Positions 1-7,132 of a stretch of DNA of 14,113 nt are shown here, piece by piece. Below the pieces are notes generated by a model. It was not told the DNA's origin. It saw nothing but the letters and a program-made list of their open reading frames with translations, and made no database searches. The stretch is from M3 sp964637445. GTDB taxonomy: Bacteria > Bacteroidota > Bacteroidia > Bacteroidales > Muribaculaceae. The DNA lies in contig CAZWWS010000059.1 in assembly GCA_964637445.1 (NCBI GenBank), positions 1 to 14,113 on the forward strand, in the 5' to 3' direction. Numbering within the stretch: the first letter of the stretch is position 1; every line of letters begins with the position of its first letter. A program made the position numbers and the translations under genes.

Positions 1-22
1 TATCTTTTTGCTGGGTATTAAT

Positions 23-60
23 AAGAGGATGACTCGTTTTGAGACACCCTCTTTTATTTT
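23..60 (+). terminator. Rho-independent terminator of a + strand gene off the left edge
   Basis: Arms at 23-35 and 41-53 form a 13-position stem with two mismatches around the loop GTTTT. It is followed on the + strand by a T-rich tract (TTATTTTAT). This is the normal form of an intrinsic terminator reading rightward, so a + strand transcript probably enters from beyond the left edge. No coding sequence of that gene can be identified in bases 1-22. Confidence 0.65.
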
Positions 61-104
61 ATATAAACGACAAAAGCCGACATCAATCTATGACATCGGC
101 TTTT
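61..104 (-). terminator. Rho-independent terminator of the rprX-rprY operon
   Basis: Arms AAAAGCCGA (72-80) and TCGGCTTTT (96-104) pair perfectly over nine bases. Three more pairs are possible further in, past two mismatches. The hairpin begins about 20 bases beyond the rprY stop, and the minus strand after it reads TTTTGTCGTTT, a usable U-rich tail. The A/T flanks are symmetric, so it might also act on + strand transcripts. Confidence 0.7.
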
Positions 105-124
105 ATGTTTATTCTATCTGTATA

Positions 125-826
125 TTATGCTTCTTCTTCGGGAGCGATAAGCTTATATCCCTTACCATGAATGTTTATAATCTCGATAGAGGGGTCAGCT
201 TTCAAGTGTTTACGAAGCTTTGTGATATATACATCCATGCTTCGAGCGTTGAAATAGTTGTCGTCGATCCAGATTGTTTTAAGAGCGAAGTTACGTTCGA
301 GGAGTTCATTCACGTGAGCACAGAGGAGACTGAGAAGCTCAGTTTCTTTAGTGGTAAGATCTATTGTCTTATCATCAATCATTAGAATCTGCTTCTGAGT
401 ATTGAACATGAATTTACCAATCTTATACATGGTAATTTCTTTTCCTTTCTTACCTTTCACGCGGCGAAGGATAGCCTCAATACGGAACACCAACTCTTCC
501 ATAGAGAAAGGTTTGGTGATATAGTCATCGGCACCAATCTTGAAGCCTTCGAGTATATCCTCTTTAAGAGATTTAGCGGTCAAGAAGATGATGGGCACAT
601 CACCATTTACGGTACGAATCTCTTGAGCCAAAGCAAAGCCATCTTTCTTAGGCATCATCACGTCGAGGACGCAAAGATCATATTTCCCTTTAAGGAATGC
701 CTTGTAGCCACTCTCTCCATCAGAGAATAGATCTGCGTTAAAGCCCTTGGCTTGTAGATATTCTCTCAACAACATGCCAAGATTTTCATCATCTTCGCAC
801 AATAGAATACGCAAACGTTCTTCCAT
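125..826 (-). CDS. rprY: RprY-type OmpR-family response regulator
   Basis: DNA-binding response regulator of 233 residues, the output partner of the adjacent sensor kinase. The receiver domain (about residues 5-120) has the acidic cluster E11-D12-D13, the phospho-acceptor D55 in LDVMMPKKDG, T83 and K105 (TKPFS). The C-terminal half (about 130-228) is an OmpR/PhoB winged helix, with the recognition-helix region SMDVYITKLRKHL and the terminal wing HGKGYKL. From memory, the protein closely resembles Bacteroides fragilis RprY. It starts at an ATG five bases after the rprX stop, so the two are surely co-transcribed. In Bacteroides and Porphyromonas, RprY has been tied to stress, redox and sodium-related responses, but the regulon here cannot be read from this window. 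Length is normal and all key residues are present. Confidence 0.92.
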   Translation of the reverse strand: MEERLRILLCEDDENLGMLLREYLQAKGFNADLFSDGESGYKAFLKGKYDLCVLDVMMPKKDGFALAQEIRTVNGDVPIIFLTAKSLKEDILEGFKIGADDYITKPFSMEELVFRIEAILRRVKGKKGKEITMYKIGKFMFNTQKQILMIDDKTIDLTTKETELLSLLCAHVNELLERNFALKTIWIDDNYFNARSMDVYITKLRKHLKADPSIEIINIHGKGYKLIAPEEEA

Positions 827-831
827 AATCG

Positions 832-2346
832 TTAATTTTTAGTTAGTGGTAATATAATTATAAATTTTGTTCCTTCATTGAGTTCACTTTCTACGCGAAT
901 ATCGCCACCAAGTTCTCGCACCATTTTGTTTACATAGGCCAACCCTAATCCAAAGCCTTTCACATCATGGCGATTGCCGGTAGATACTCTATAGAATTTT
1001 TCAAAGATTTTTTTCAAATCTTCTTTTTTAATACCAATACCATTATCAGCAATCGTTACCTCAAGTTTGTCGTTTGGCAGATTGTTTGTGGTAACAGTCA
1101 ATTCGATTGGCACATCTTCCCTACGATACTTAACAGCATTATCAAGCAAGTTAAATATTACATTCGTAAAGTGCATTTCATCTACATGGATAATCGAATC
1201 CTCGGCATTTAGAGCCGTATTAATATGACCGCCAAACTTTTCCACCTTAATTTTAAAAGTATTGACTATATTCGCTATCGCGCTGTTAGCTTCAATATCC
1301 TGCAGACGCAGAGTCGATTTCTGCCTGTCAAAAAGAGACATTTGCAACACCTTTTCTACTTGGAAACGCAATCTCTTTGTTTCATCGTTGATCACAGTTG
1401 AGATATGCTGAAGCATTGTTTGGGATTTTCTTACCGAATCGTCGTTGAGCATTTGAGCGGCTAACGATATTGTTGATATAGGAGTCTTAAACTCATGCGT
1501 CATATTATTTATAAAATCGTTTTTCATCTCAGTCAGTTTTTTCTGCCTGAAGATGAGACATATCGTATAAATAAATATTACCAACAAGATGAAAGTAAAT
1601 ACAAAAGATGGAATCATAAATCTTATCGAAGAAAAGATATAATCTTTCTTAGATGGGAAATAGACCTTTATATAATTCATCTTATTGATTGGGTCGTTGG
1701 GAAATAACGTCTGAACAAACATACTATTATTATCCACAGCCACCGGATTATATAACTCCGACTTATATATCACATTTCCGTTTCTATTTACTACAGCAAA
1801 TTCAAACGGTAAATCAAGACCATTATTATCAAATTCTGAACGCAGATAATCTCTTACGACAGTAGAGTCAGCACGTTCCTCAATAGGACGATTGCTTGAC
1901 TGATTAATGATGCGTAATATTACTTCGTTGAGCAAACCTTTTTGATATAAATATTGCCCTTTTAGAACCTCTTGCATCGATCGATATCGATCGTGAACAC
2001 CATCAATACCCTCATCGGTCAAGCCGGAAAAATTCCCCTTTATCGTAAAATTGGCTTCTACTCCATCGGAAGTCTTGATAGAATAGTTCATCCTCGAAGA
2101 CTTTCCGTCGGAATACTGCGGATATATCGATGATTTGATCTGAGCTGCATCTTCCTCCAAAAAGTACTTTGTTTCATCTTGTTCCAATGCAGTCGACACA
2201 GCATACAGACTACGCTTCACGCCCTCCGAGAACTGGTCGTCGCGCATCTTAATCATGTTCTGCATATACATTATCTGGACATAAAGCAACCCGGAAAATG
2301 TCAAGGCCATCAGAACCGTCAGAATCCATATAGTCGATTTCTTCAT
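832..2346 (-). CDS. rprX: RprX-type membrane sensor histidine kinase
   Basis: Sensor histidine kinase of 504 residues. An N-terminal membrane segment (about 7-29) is followed by an extracytoplasmic sensor region of about 210 residues with no domain I recognise. A second membrane segment lies at about 243-266. The dimerisation and phospho-acceptor helix carries H284 in MTHEFKTPIS. The ATPase domain has the N box around N399-N403 (NLLDNAVKY), the G1 box DNGIGI (434-439), the F box (FEKFYR) and the G2 box GFGLGL (464-469). All catalytic motifs are intact, so an active kinase is expected. It is the first gene of the rprX-rprY pair and has its own promoter in the 259-base gap after nhaA. The name rests on the partner regulator and overall likeness. 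The signal sensed is unknown. Confidence 0.88.
   Translation of the reverse strand: MKKSTIWILTVLMALTFSGLLYVQIMYMQNMIKMRDDQFSEGVKRSLYAVSTALEQDETKYFLEEDAAQIKSSIYPQYSDGKSSRMNYSIKTSDGVEANFTIKGNFSGLTDEGIDGVHDRYRSMQEVLKGQYLYQKGLLNEVILRIINQSSNRPIEERADSTVVRDYLRSEFDNNGLDLPFEFAVVNRNGNVIYKSELYNPVAVDNNSMFVQTLFPNDPINKMNYIKVYFPSKKDYIFSSIRFMIPSFVFTFILLVIFIYTICLIFRQKKLTEMKNDFINNMTHEFKTPISTISLAAQMLNDDSVRKSQTMLQHISTVINDETKRLRFQVEKVLQMSLFDRQKSTLRLQDIEANSAIANIVNTFKIKVEKFGGHINTALNAEDSIIHVDEMHFTNVIFNLLDNAVKYRREDVPIELTVTTNNLPNDKLEVTIADNGIGIKKEDLKKIFEKFYRVSTGNRHDVKGFGLGLAYVNKMVRELGGDIRVESELNEGTKFIIILPLTKN
1978..1993. repeat. Perfect 16-bp palindrome inside rprX
   Basis: CGATCGATATCGATCG is its own reverse complement. 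It lies in the part of rprX that encodes the extracytoplasmic sensor region, where the codons read D-R-Y-R-S. Coding constraint on the Asp/Arg/Tyr/Arg/Ser run could produce it by chance. No regulatory role is shown. Confidence 0.6.
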
Positions 2347-2470
2347 TTAGTCAATTTTTGTCATTAAGAACTAAATCATAGTAAATTAAGTTCCTATATT
2401 TTAACAATTTAATGCTATAAATGTTTGCGGAATCGGTATTTGCAAAATCCGCCCTTTTAACATTACGCCC

Positions 2471-2501
2471 CAAAATTAACATAAAAGTGTGAATTTGCAA
2501 A
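2471..2501 (-). promoter_or_regulatory. Bacteroidota sigma-ABfr promoter for rprX-rprY
   Basis: On the minus strand a -33 box TTTG (2498-2501) is separated by exactly 19 bases from the -7 box TAATTTTG (2471-2478), which fits the Bacteroides consensus TAnnTTTG. Transcription would start near 2464-2466, leaving a leader of about 118 bases before the rprX ATG. The leader contains short dyads (for example GCGGA at 2427-2431 with TCCGC at 2448-2452) that could form weak structure. Nothing else is recognised in the 2347-2605 gap, and no convincing terminator follows nhaA there. Confidence 0.7.
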
Positions 2502-2605
2502 ATTTTTTATGTAGAATTTCTTTTGAGATAAGAATCTACGATATTTTCTGCACTAAAGCAGCGGCTAAAAGCAGAGTAAACTTATACTAAATCAAAATTT
2601 ACAAC

Positions 2606-3997
2606 TTATGCGTCCTCAATATCATCCGACAATACTTTAGGCAAAAACAGCTTCAACATAAAGAAGCCCAATATTCCTGATAAGAGAGAACCAATCACAA
2701 TACCTAACTTCGCATGATTCAATAAATCCAACCCATGCACAGATGAATCAAATGATAGGTTTGCTATAAATAACGACACAGTAAAACCAATCCCACCAAG
2801 CATAGCCACTGCAGCCATCATCTTCCAATCTGCATATTGAGGCATTGGTGCAAGTCGCAATTTGATTGTAAGCCATGAGAAAGTGAATATGCCAATAAAC
2901 TTACCTAATACCAATCCACATATTATTGCAAGACTTATTCCTTCAAATATTGAGCCGGGGTCGAGATTAAGCAAGAATATACCTGCGTTGGCAAATGCAA
3001 ATAAAGGAACTATAAAATAATTCACAATCGGGTGAAGCGAATCCTCAAGTTCTTGCAATGGCGAGATGACTTTATCGGATGCGGACTCAACTTGCTTCAA
3101 CCAATTCATCTGATCTTTGGATAAAATTGAGCATTTCGACAAAGCCTCATCATCATCTGCATTAAAGTGAGATATCGAATTTCGTATTGTCTTTATATAT
3201 TTCTTTGGAGGGAATACGGGAGTTGCCGGCACACAAAATGCGACAAGAACTCCGGCTATAGTGGGGTGAATACCTGAATTCAAGAATAGGAACCACACAC
3301 CAATACCAATCACAATATAGAATATCTTACTTTTTATTTTTAGGATCGAACCAAACAATAATATGGCCAGCAAAGCTAAAGCATATAGGATATATACGAT
3401 ATGAATATCAGTTGAGTAGCATGATGCTATGACAATAATTCCACCAAGGTCATCCACAACGGCCAATGTAGTCAGGAATATTTTTAGAGAGATAGGTACG
3501 CGAGAGCCAAGCATAGCCAATACACCCAACGAAAAAGCAATATCGGTAGCCATTGGAATAGCGGCTCCATTAGTGTAATCGCTACCTTGTCCTATAAAAT
3601 AAAAAATACAAACAGGAACAATCATACCTCCGACAGCGGCTATAATCGGCAACAATGCCTGCTTAAACGAAGACAACTCCCCTACCAAAACTTCTCGCTT
3701 GATTTCCAATCCAATCGAGAAAAAGAATATAGCCATTAGTGCATCGTTGATAAATTGCAATAATGTCATTGCATGACCTCCATGGCTAAACAAATTAAAG
3801 TCCCCGATTTGGAGTCTCACTTCGTGATTCCAAAAATCGAAATAATATTGATTTATTGCAGGAATATTAGCGATAACCATAGCCAATATAGTAGCGACAA
3901 TCAATACATTTCCACCCGAAGCATGACGACGTATCGCCTGACGAGCTGCATAAAACACTTTATGCGTAAAATCCGTTTTTTCAATAGTTTTTCCCAT
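2606..3997 (-). CDS. nhaA: Na+/H+ antiporter NhaA
   Basis: Inner-membrane sodium/proton antiporter that exports Na+ in exchange for protons, used in pH and salt homeostasis. With the ATG at 3997 the protein has 463 residues and begins MGKTIEK. The family signatures are clear: FFFSIGLEIKRE; MATDIAFSLGVLA with D152 (counterpart of E. coli D133); and TTLAVVDDLGGI with the ion-binding pair D182-D183 (E. coli D163-D164). PLFAFANAGI and GGIGFTVSLFIANL (from about 401) follow. About a dozen hydrophobic segments are visible. A hydrophilic stretch of roughly 60-70 residues in the middle separates the two halves and makes the protein longer than E. coli NhaA. The frame is open up to a GTG at 4033, but that codon lies in the loop of the lepA terminator hairpin, so I prefer the ATG at 3997. 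The gene lies 55 bases after lepA with no separate promoter seen, so read-through from lepA is likely. Confidence 0.93.
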   Translation of the reverse strand: MGKTIEKTDFTHKVFYAARQAIRRHASGGNVLIVATILAMVIANIPAINQYYFDFWNHEVRLQIGDFNLFSHGGHAMTLLQFINDALMAIFFFSIGLEIKREVLVGELSSFKQALLPIIAAVGGMIVPVCIFYFIGQGSDYTNGAAIPMATDIAFSLGVLAMLGSRVPISLKIFLTTLAVVDDLGGIIVIASCYSTDIHIVYILYALALLAILLFGSILKIKSKIFYIVIGIGVWFLFLNSGIHPTIAGVLVAFCVPATPVFPPKKYIKTIRNSISHFNADDDEALSKCSILSKDQMNWLKQVESASDKVISPLQELEDSLHPIVNYFIVPLFAFANAGIFLLNLDPGSIFEGISLAIICGLVLGKFIGIFTFSWLTIKLRLAPMPQYADWKMMAAVAMLGGIGFTVSLFIANLSFDSSVHGLDLLNHAKLGIVIGSLLSGILGFFMLKLFLPKVLSDDIEDA

Positions 3998-4021
3998 AAT
4001 AAATTTATGTTTATAACAATA

Positions 4022-4041
4022 GATGCCCGTCACCGGGCATC
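4022..4041 (-). terminator. Hairpin between lepA and nhaA, probable weak terminator or attenuator
   Basis: A perfect 8-bp GC-rich stem (GATGCCCG paired with CGGGCATC) encloses a GTGA loop, which is a stable GNRA-type tetraloop when read on the minus strand. It starts 12 bases after the lepA stop. The following sequence, TATTGTTATAAAC, is only moderately U-rich, so termination may be partial and allow transcription into nhaA. Confidence 0.65.
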
Positions 4042-4052
4042 AAGATAATAGT

Positions 4053-5840
4053 CTAATCAAGTTTTAATACAGCAAGGAACGCTTTTTGTGGCACTTCAAC
4101 AGAGCCGATCTGCTTCATACGCTTCTTACCCTTCTTTTGCTTTTCAAGCAACTTACGTTTACGCGAGATGTCGCCTCCATAGCATTTTGCAGTAACATCT
4201 TTTCTCACTGCTTTAATGGTTTCACGAGCTATAATTTTAGCTCCAATCGCAGCTTGAATAGCTATGTCGAATTGCTGACGAGGTATTAATTCTTTTAATT
4301 TCTCACACATTCGGCGACCAAACGAAACAGAATTGTCAAAATGAGTCAATGTGCTTAATGCGTCTACGCTCTCGCCATTTAGGAGGATATCCAATTTAAC
4401 CAATTTGGATTCACGGAAATCGTGAATGTGATAGTCAAACGAAGCATAGCCTTTTGATATACTCTTGAGTTTATCATAAAAATCTATCACAATTTCACCC
4501 AAAGGCATATCGAATGTAAGTTCGATACGATTACCTGATATATATTCTTGCTTAATAAGTTCACCACGCTTACCGAGACACAAAGTCATAATAGGGCCAA
4601 TGTAATCTGCAGCCGTGATAATAGAAGCTCGTATGTATGGTTCTTCGATATGGTCAATCAAAGTTGCGTCAGGCAACCCCGATGGGTTATGCACCTCTAA
4701 TACGTTTTTATGCTTATCATACACTTTGTAAGACACGTTGGGCACAGTAGTAATCACATCCATATCAAACTCACGACCTAAGCGTTCTTGAATGATTTCC
4801 ATATGGAGCAATCCCAAGAAGCCACATCGAAAACCAAAGCCTAAAGCCGCTGATGATTCAGGAGTGAATGTCAACGACGCATCGTTCAATTGGAGTTTTT
4901 CGAGCGAAGCTCGAAGATTCTCAAAATCCTCTGTTTCTATCGGATATACCCCGGCAAACACCATCGGCTTAACCTCTTCAAATCCATCGATAGCTTTCTC
5001 ACAAGGACGAGCCACATGAGTAATCGTATCGCCCACTTTAACCTCCTTAGATGTTTTGATACCCGAGATGATATAACCAACATTTCCGGCCGACAGCTCA
5101 TTGCGAGGCATCATATCCAATTTCAATACTCCTATTTCGTCGGCATGATACTCCTTTGCTGTAGCAAAAAATTTCACAAAATCATTTTTGCGAATGGTAC
5201 CATTTAATATTTTGAAGTATGCTATAATACCTCTAAACGGATTGAATACAGAATCAAATATCAAGGCTTGGAACGGAGCGTCAGGGTCTCCAACCGGAGC
5301 CGGCACTCGCTCTATGATGGCCTGCAGAATATCGGGAATACCGATACCGGTTTTTCCACTCGCACGGATAATTTCTTCTCTTTTACAGCCCAACAGATCT
5401 ACAATTTGGTCTTCCACCTCATCAGGTTTCGCACTATCAAGATCGACCTTATTGATTACAGGGATTATCTCCAAATCATTATCAATTGCCATGTAAAGGT
5501 TGGAAATCGTCTGTGCTTGGATACCTTGGGAGGCATCAACTATCAACAACGCGCCTTCACATGCAGCAATCGATCGCGATACTTCATAGGAAAAATCGAC
5601 GTGTCCCGGAGTATCAATAAGATTTAGAATATAGTTTTCCCCATTATAAGCGTACTCCATCTGAATGGCATGACTTTTAATGGTGATACCACGCTCACGT
5701 TCCAAATCCATATCATCAAGTACCTGCGCTTGTAAATCCTTTTCGGCTATAGTATTTGTATATTCAAGAAGGCGATCTGCGAGCGTACTTTTACCATGGT
5801 CAATGTGAGCTATAATGCAGAAATTTCTTATATTCTTCAT
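4053..5840 (-). CDS. lepA: Elongation factor 4 (LepA), ribosomal back-translocating GTPase
   Basis: Translational GTPase of 595 residues, normal for LepA/EF4, which acts on the ribosome and affects initiation and translocation. GTP-binding motifs are in order: G1 AHIDHGKST (11-19), switch I region ERERGITIK (47-55), G3 DTPGH (76-80) and G4 NKVD (130-133). The central domains follow, with the typical GFRCGFLGLLHMEIIQERL stretch that LepA shares with EF-G domains. The LepA-specific C-terminal domain is complete, with AKCYGGDISRKRKLLEKQK and the basic KKGKKRMKQIGSVEVPQ tail. The ATG start gives MKNIRNFCIIAHIDHGKS, as in other family members. The gene sits between the LRR terminator and nhaA, with a likely -7 box 45 bases upstream. 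It is highly conserved and nothing appears damaged. Confidence 0.97.
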   Translation of the reverse strand: MKNIRNFCIIAHIDHGKSTLADRLLEYTNTIAEKDLQAQVLDDMDLERERGITIKSHAIQMEYAYNGENYILNLIDTPGHVDFSYEVSRSIAACEGALLIVDASQGIQAQTISNLYMAIDNDLEIIPVINKVDLDSAKPDEVEDQIVDLLGCKREEIIRASGKTGIGIPDILQAIIERVPAPVGDPDAPFQALIFDSVFNPFRGIIAYFKILNGTIRKNDFVKFFATAKEYHADEIGVLKLDMMPRNELSAGNVGYIISGIKTSKEVKVGDTITHVARPCEKAIDGFEEVKPMVFAGVYPIETEDFENLRASLEKLQLNDASLTFTPESSAALGFGFRCGFLGLLHMEIIQERLGREFDMDVITTVPNVSYKVYDKHKNVLEVHNPSGLPDATLIDHIEEPYIRASIITAADYIGPIMTLCLGKRGELIKQEYISGNRIELTFDMPLGEIVIDFYDKLKSISKGYASFDYHIHDFRESKLVKLDILLNGESVDALSTLTHFDNSVSFGRRMCEKLKELIPRQQFDIAIQAAIGAKIIARETIKAVRKDVTAKCYGGDISRKRKLLEKQKKGKKRMKQIGSVEVPQKAFLAVLKLD

Positions 5841-5884
5841 TTATTTTGTCCGAGATATTCGTTATAGTTCTATATTATCGGCTG

Positions 5885-5892
5885 CAAAATTA
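5885..5892 (-). promoter_or_regulatory. Candidate -7 box of the lepA promoter
   Basis: The minus strand reads TAATTTTG, a full match to the Bacteroidota -7 consensus TAnnTTTG. It would start transcription near 5879, about 40 bases before the lepA ATG. A good -33 TTTG is not present at 19-21 bases: the nearest TTTG (5905-5908) is only 12 bases away, and TTTCA occurs at the expected place. The call therefore rests on the -7 box and its position just downstream of the LRR-gene terminator. Confidence 0.45.
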
Positions 5893-5910
5893 AGAATTTT
5901 TTTTCAAAGA

Positions 5911-5960
5911 ATGAAAAATGAGACGTGGACCGACTCAATCACCACGATTCACGTCTCATT
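5911..5960 (-). terminator. Rho-independent terminator of the LRR gene
   Basis: Arms AATGAGACGTG (5917-5927) and CACGTCTCATT (5950-5960) form a perfect 11-bp stem with a 22-base loop. On the minus strand the stem is followed by TTTCATTCTTT, a U-rich tail. It starts 17 bases past the LRR stop codon and separates that gene from lepA. Confidence 0.75.
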
Positions 5961-5977
5961 ATATTATCCGACTTTAT

Positions 5978-7036
5978 CTAATAATTCCACTGACATGCAA
6001 CCATGTTCAGATTATTACATCCCATCGTTCTAAAGTCGGTTATCATATTAAATCTGCAATTTATATAAGTCAACGCTTGGTCAAAAGACACATCGAGCAT
6101 TGTCAACTGGTTGTTGTTGCATAAAAGTCGCTGAAGGAAAGTTTGATTAGATAAATCCAACGAAGTCAAATCGTTGTACGAGCAATCAACAAACATCAGA
6201 TTCGGACATCCTTCGACAGAAAGCGAAGTTAAGTCATTATATGAGCACACCAAATCAATCAAGTTTTTACAATCGCGCAAAGCAAGAGATGCCATATGAT
6301 TATCACTACACACAAGTGTACGCAAAGAAGGCAAACCCGACATAATCAATGTATGTATTTCATTTCCATCTATATTGAGATACATCAAGCTCTCCACTCC
6401 AAACAAATTGAGCGAGGTCAACTTATTGTACCCACAATATAAATTCTTCAATGCGACACATCCCTCAACCTTAAGATATTCCAAATGACAACTTTGGCAG
6501 TTGAGTGACTCCAATATTGTAGCGTTTGCAACATCAAGCGACACAAAATAGTTGGCAGAGCAATTGATGTTTTTAATAAGTGGACATCCCGACATATCAA
6601 GGTCGGTCAAGCGATTTTTGTAGATCGACAACTTCGACAGGCTTTTACAACCGGATATGTCTAACGATGTAAGAACGTTGCGCGAAGCGTTCACCTCCAC
6701 AAGGGCTGTAGCAGACGACAGATTAAGCGCTGTCAATTTATTGCGAGAAACATCAATCTTGGTCAATGCGCTGAATCCCGACAAATCTAATACTCCTGAC
6801 AACCCTTTATCACGCCAATCAATCGAGGTCACATGTCCATTTGATACGACCACACCCGGCCATACCGTAATGGTCTTAAGATCATTTACGCCCAATGCTT
6901 GGGCATTTGTACCACCTTTTTCGGCCGGTTGAGCCAAAAACTGTTGTAATAATTTTACCTCATTTTTGTCAATTTTTTGTGCGAAAACATTCATACATCC
7001 AAATATGAATGTAATCAATAGTAAAACCTTTTTCAT
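5978..7036 (-). CDS. Secreted cysteine-rich leucine-rich-repeat protein
   Basis: Protein of 352 residues with a clear signal peptide: KK, a hydrophobic core LLLITFIFG, then NVFAQ with likely cleavage near residue 19 or 20. The core cysteine at 14 lacks a convincing lipobox context. A linker region (about 21-79) includes TITVWPGVVVSNGHVTSIDW, a strand-rich lead-in often seen before LRRs in Bacteroidota. Residues 80-352 are thirteen tandem 21-residue repeats of the form LTSLDLSGCxxLxxLxCxxNx, resembling the bacterial internalin-like class. There is no C-terminal sorting domain or membrane anchor, and the last repeat ends at the final residue. LRR domains usually bind proteins or glycans, but the ligand cannot be told here. 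The gene has its own terminator and follows dnaB by 96 bases with no clear promoter box. Confidence 0.82.
   Translation of the reverse strand: MKKVLLLITFIFGCMNVFAQKIDKNEVKLLQQFLAQPAEKGGTNAQALGVNDLKTITVWPGVVVSNGHVTSIDWRDKGLSGVLDLSGFSALTKIDVSRNKLTALNLSSATALVEVNASRNVLTSLDISGCKSLSKLSIYKNRLTDLDMSGCPLIKNINCSANYFVSLDVANATILESLNCQSCHLEYLKVEGCVALKNLYCGYNKLTSLNLFGVESLMYLNIDGNEIHTLIMSGLPSLRTLVCSDNHMASLALRDCKNLIDLVCSYNDLTSLSVEGCPNLMFVDCSYNDLTSLDLSNQTFLQRLLCNNNQLTMLDVSFDQALTYINCRFNMITDFRTMGCNNLNMVACQWNY
5981..6799 (-). repeat. Array of thirteen 21-residue LRR units
   Basis: The array covers codons 80-352 of the LRR gene. Every unit is exactly 21 codons with no insertion or deletion. Asn occupies position 20 in nearly all units, with one replaced by Cys in unit five. 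Cys occupies position 17 in nine units and position 9 in six. Units nine and ten share the junction CSYNDLTSL with their next unit, suggesting recent duplication within the array. Confidence 0.85.
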
Positions 7037-7132
7037 AAAAGAATTAGTTGGGTTAGTAAATCTTTTATACTCTTAACAACAAAAAGCGTTAAAAGTTTAG
7101 GTTTTACTCATAGAGGCAATATTTATTATTGA

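Noticed and set aside
8..385. 125-codon + strand frame at the left edge
   Set aside because: It crosses both terminator hairpins and then runs antisense to rprY. It has no family resemblance.
2511..2565. Imperfect hairpins after nhaA (GTAGA/TCTAC arms and the CTGC/GCAG dyads) as an nhaA terminator
   Set aside because: The first has bulges and neither is followed by a U-rich tract on the minus strand.
4031..4033. GTG as the nhaA start codon
   Set aside because: It falls in the loop of the lepA hairpin, and the ATG at 3997 gives a more usual N-terminus and leader.
4890..5627. Several + strand frames of 100-120 codons opposite lepA
   Set aside because: They are antisense shadows of the highly conserved LepA coding sequence with no own start signals or domains.
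7069..7096. Stem ACTCTTAAC / GTTAAAAGT in the gap between dnaB and the LRR gene as a dnaB terminator
   Set aside because: The stem is A/T-rich with a G-U pair, and the minus strand continues ATAAAAGATTT with no U-tract. It is too weak to call.
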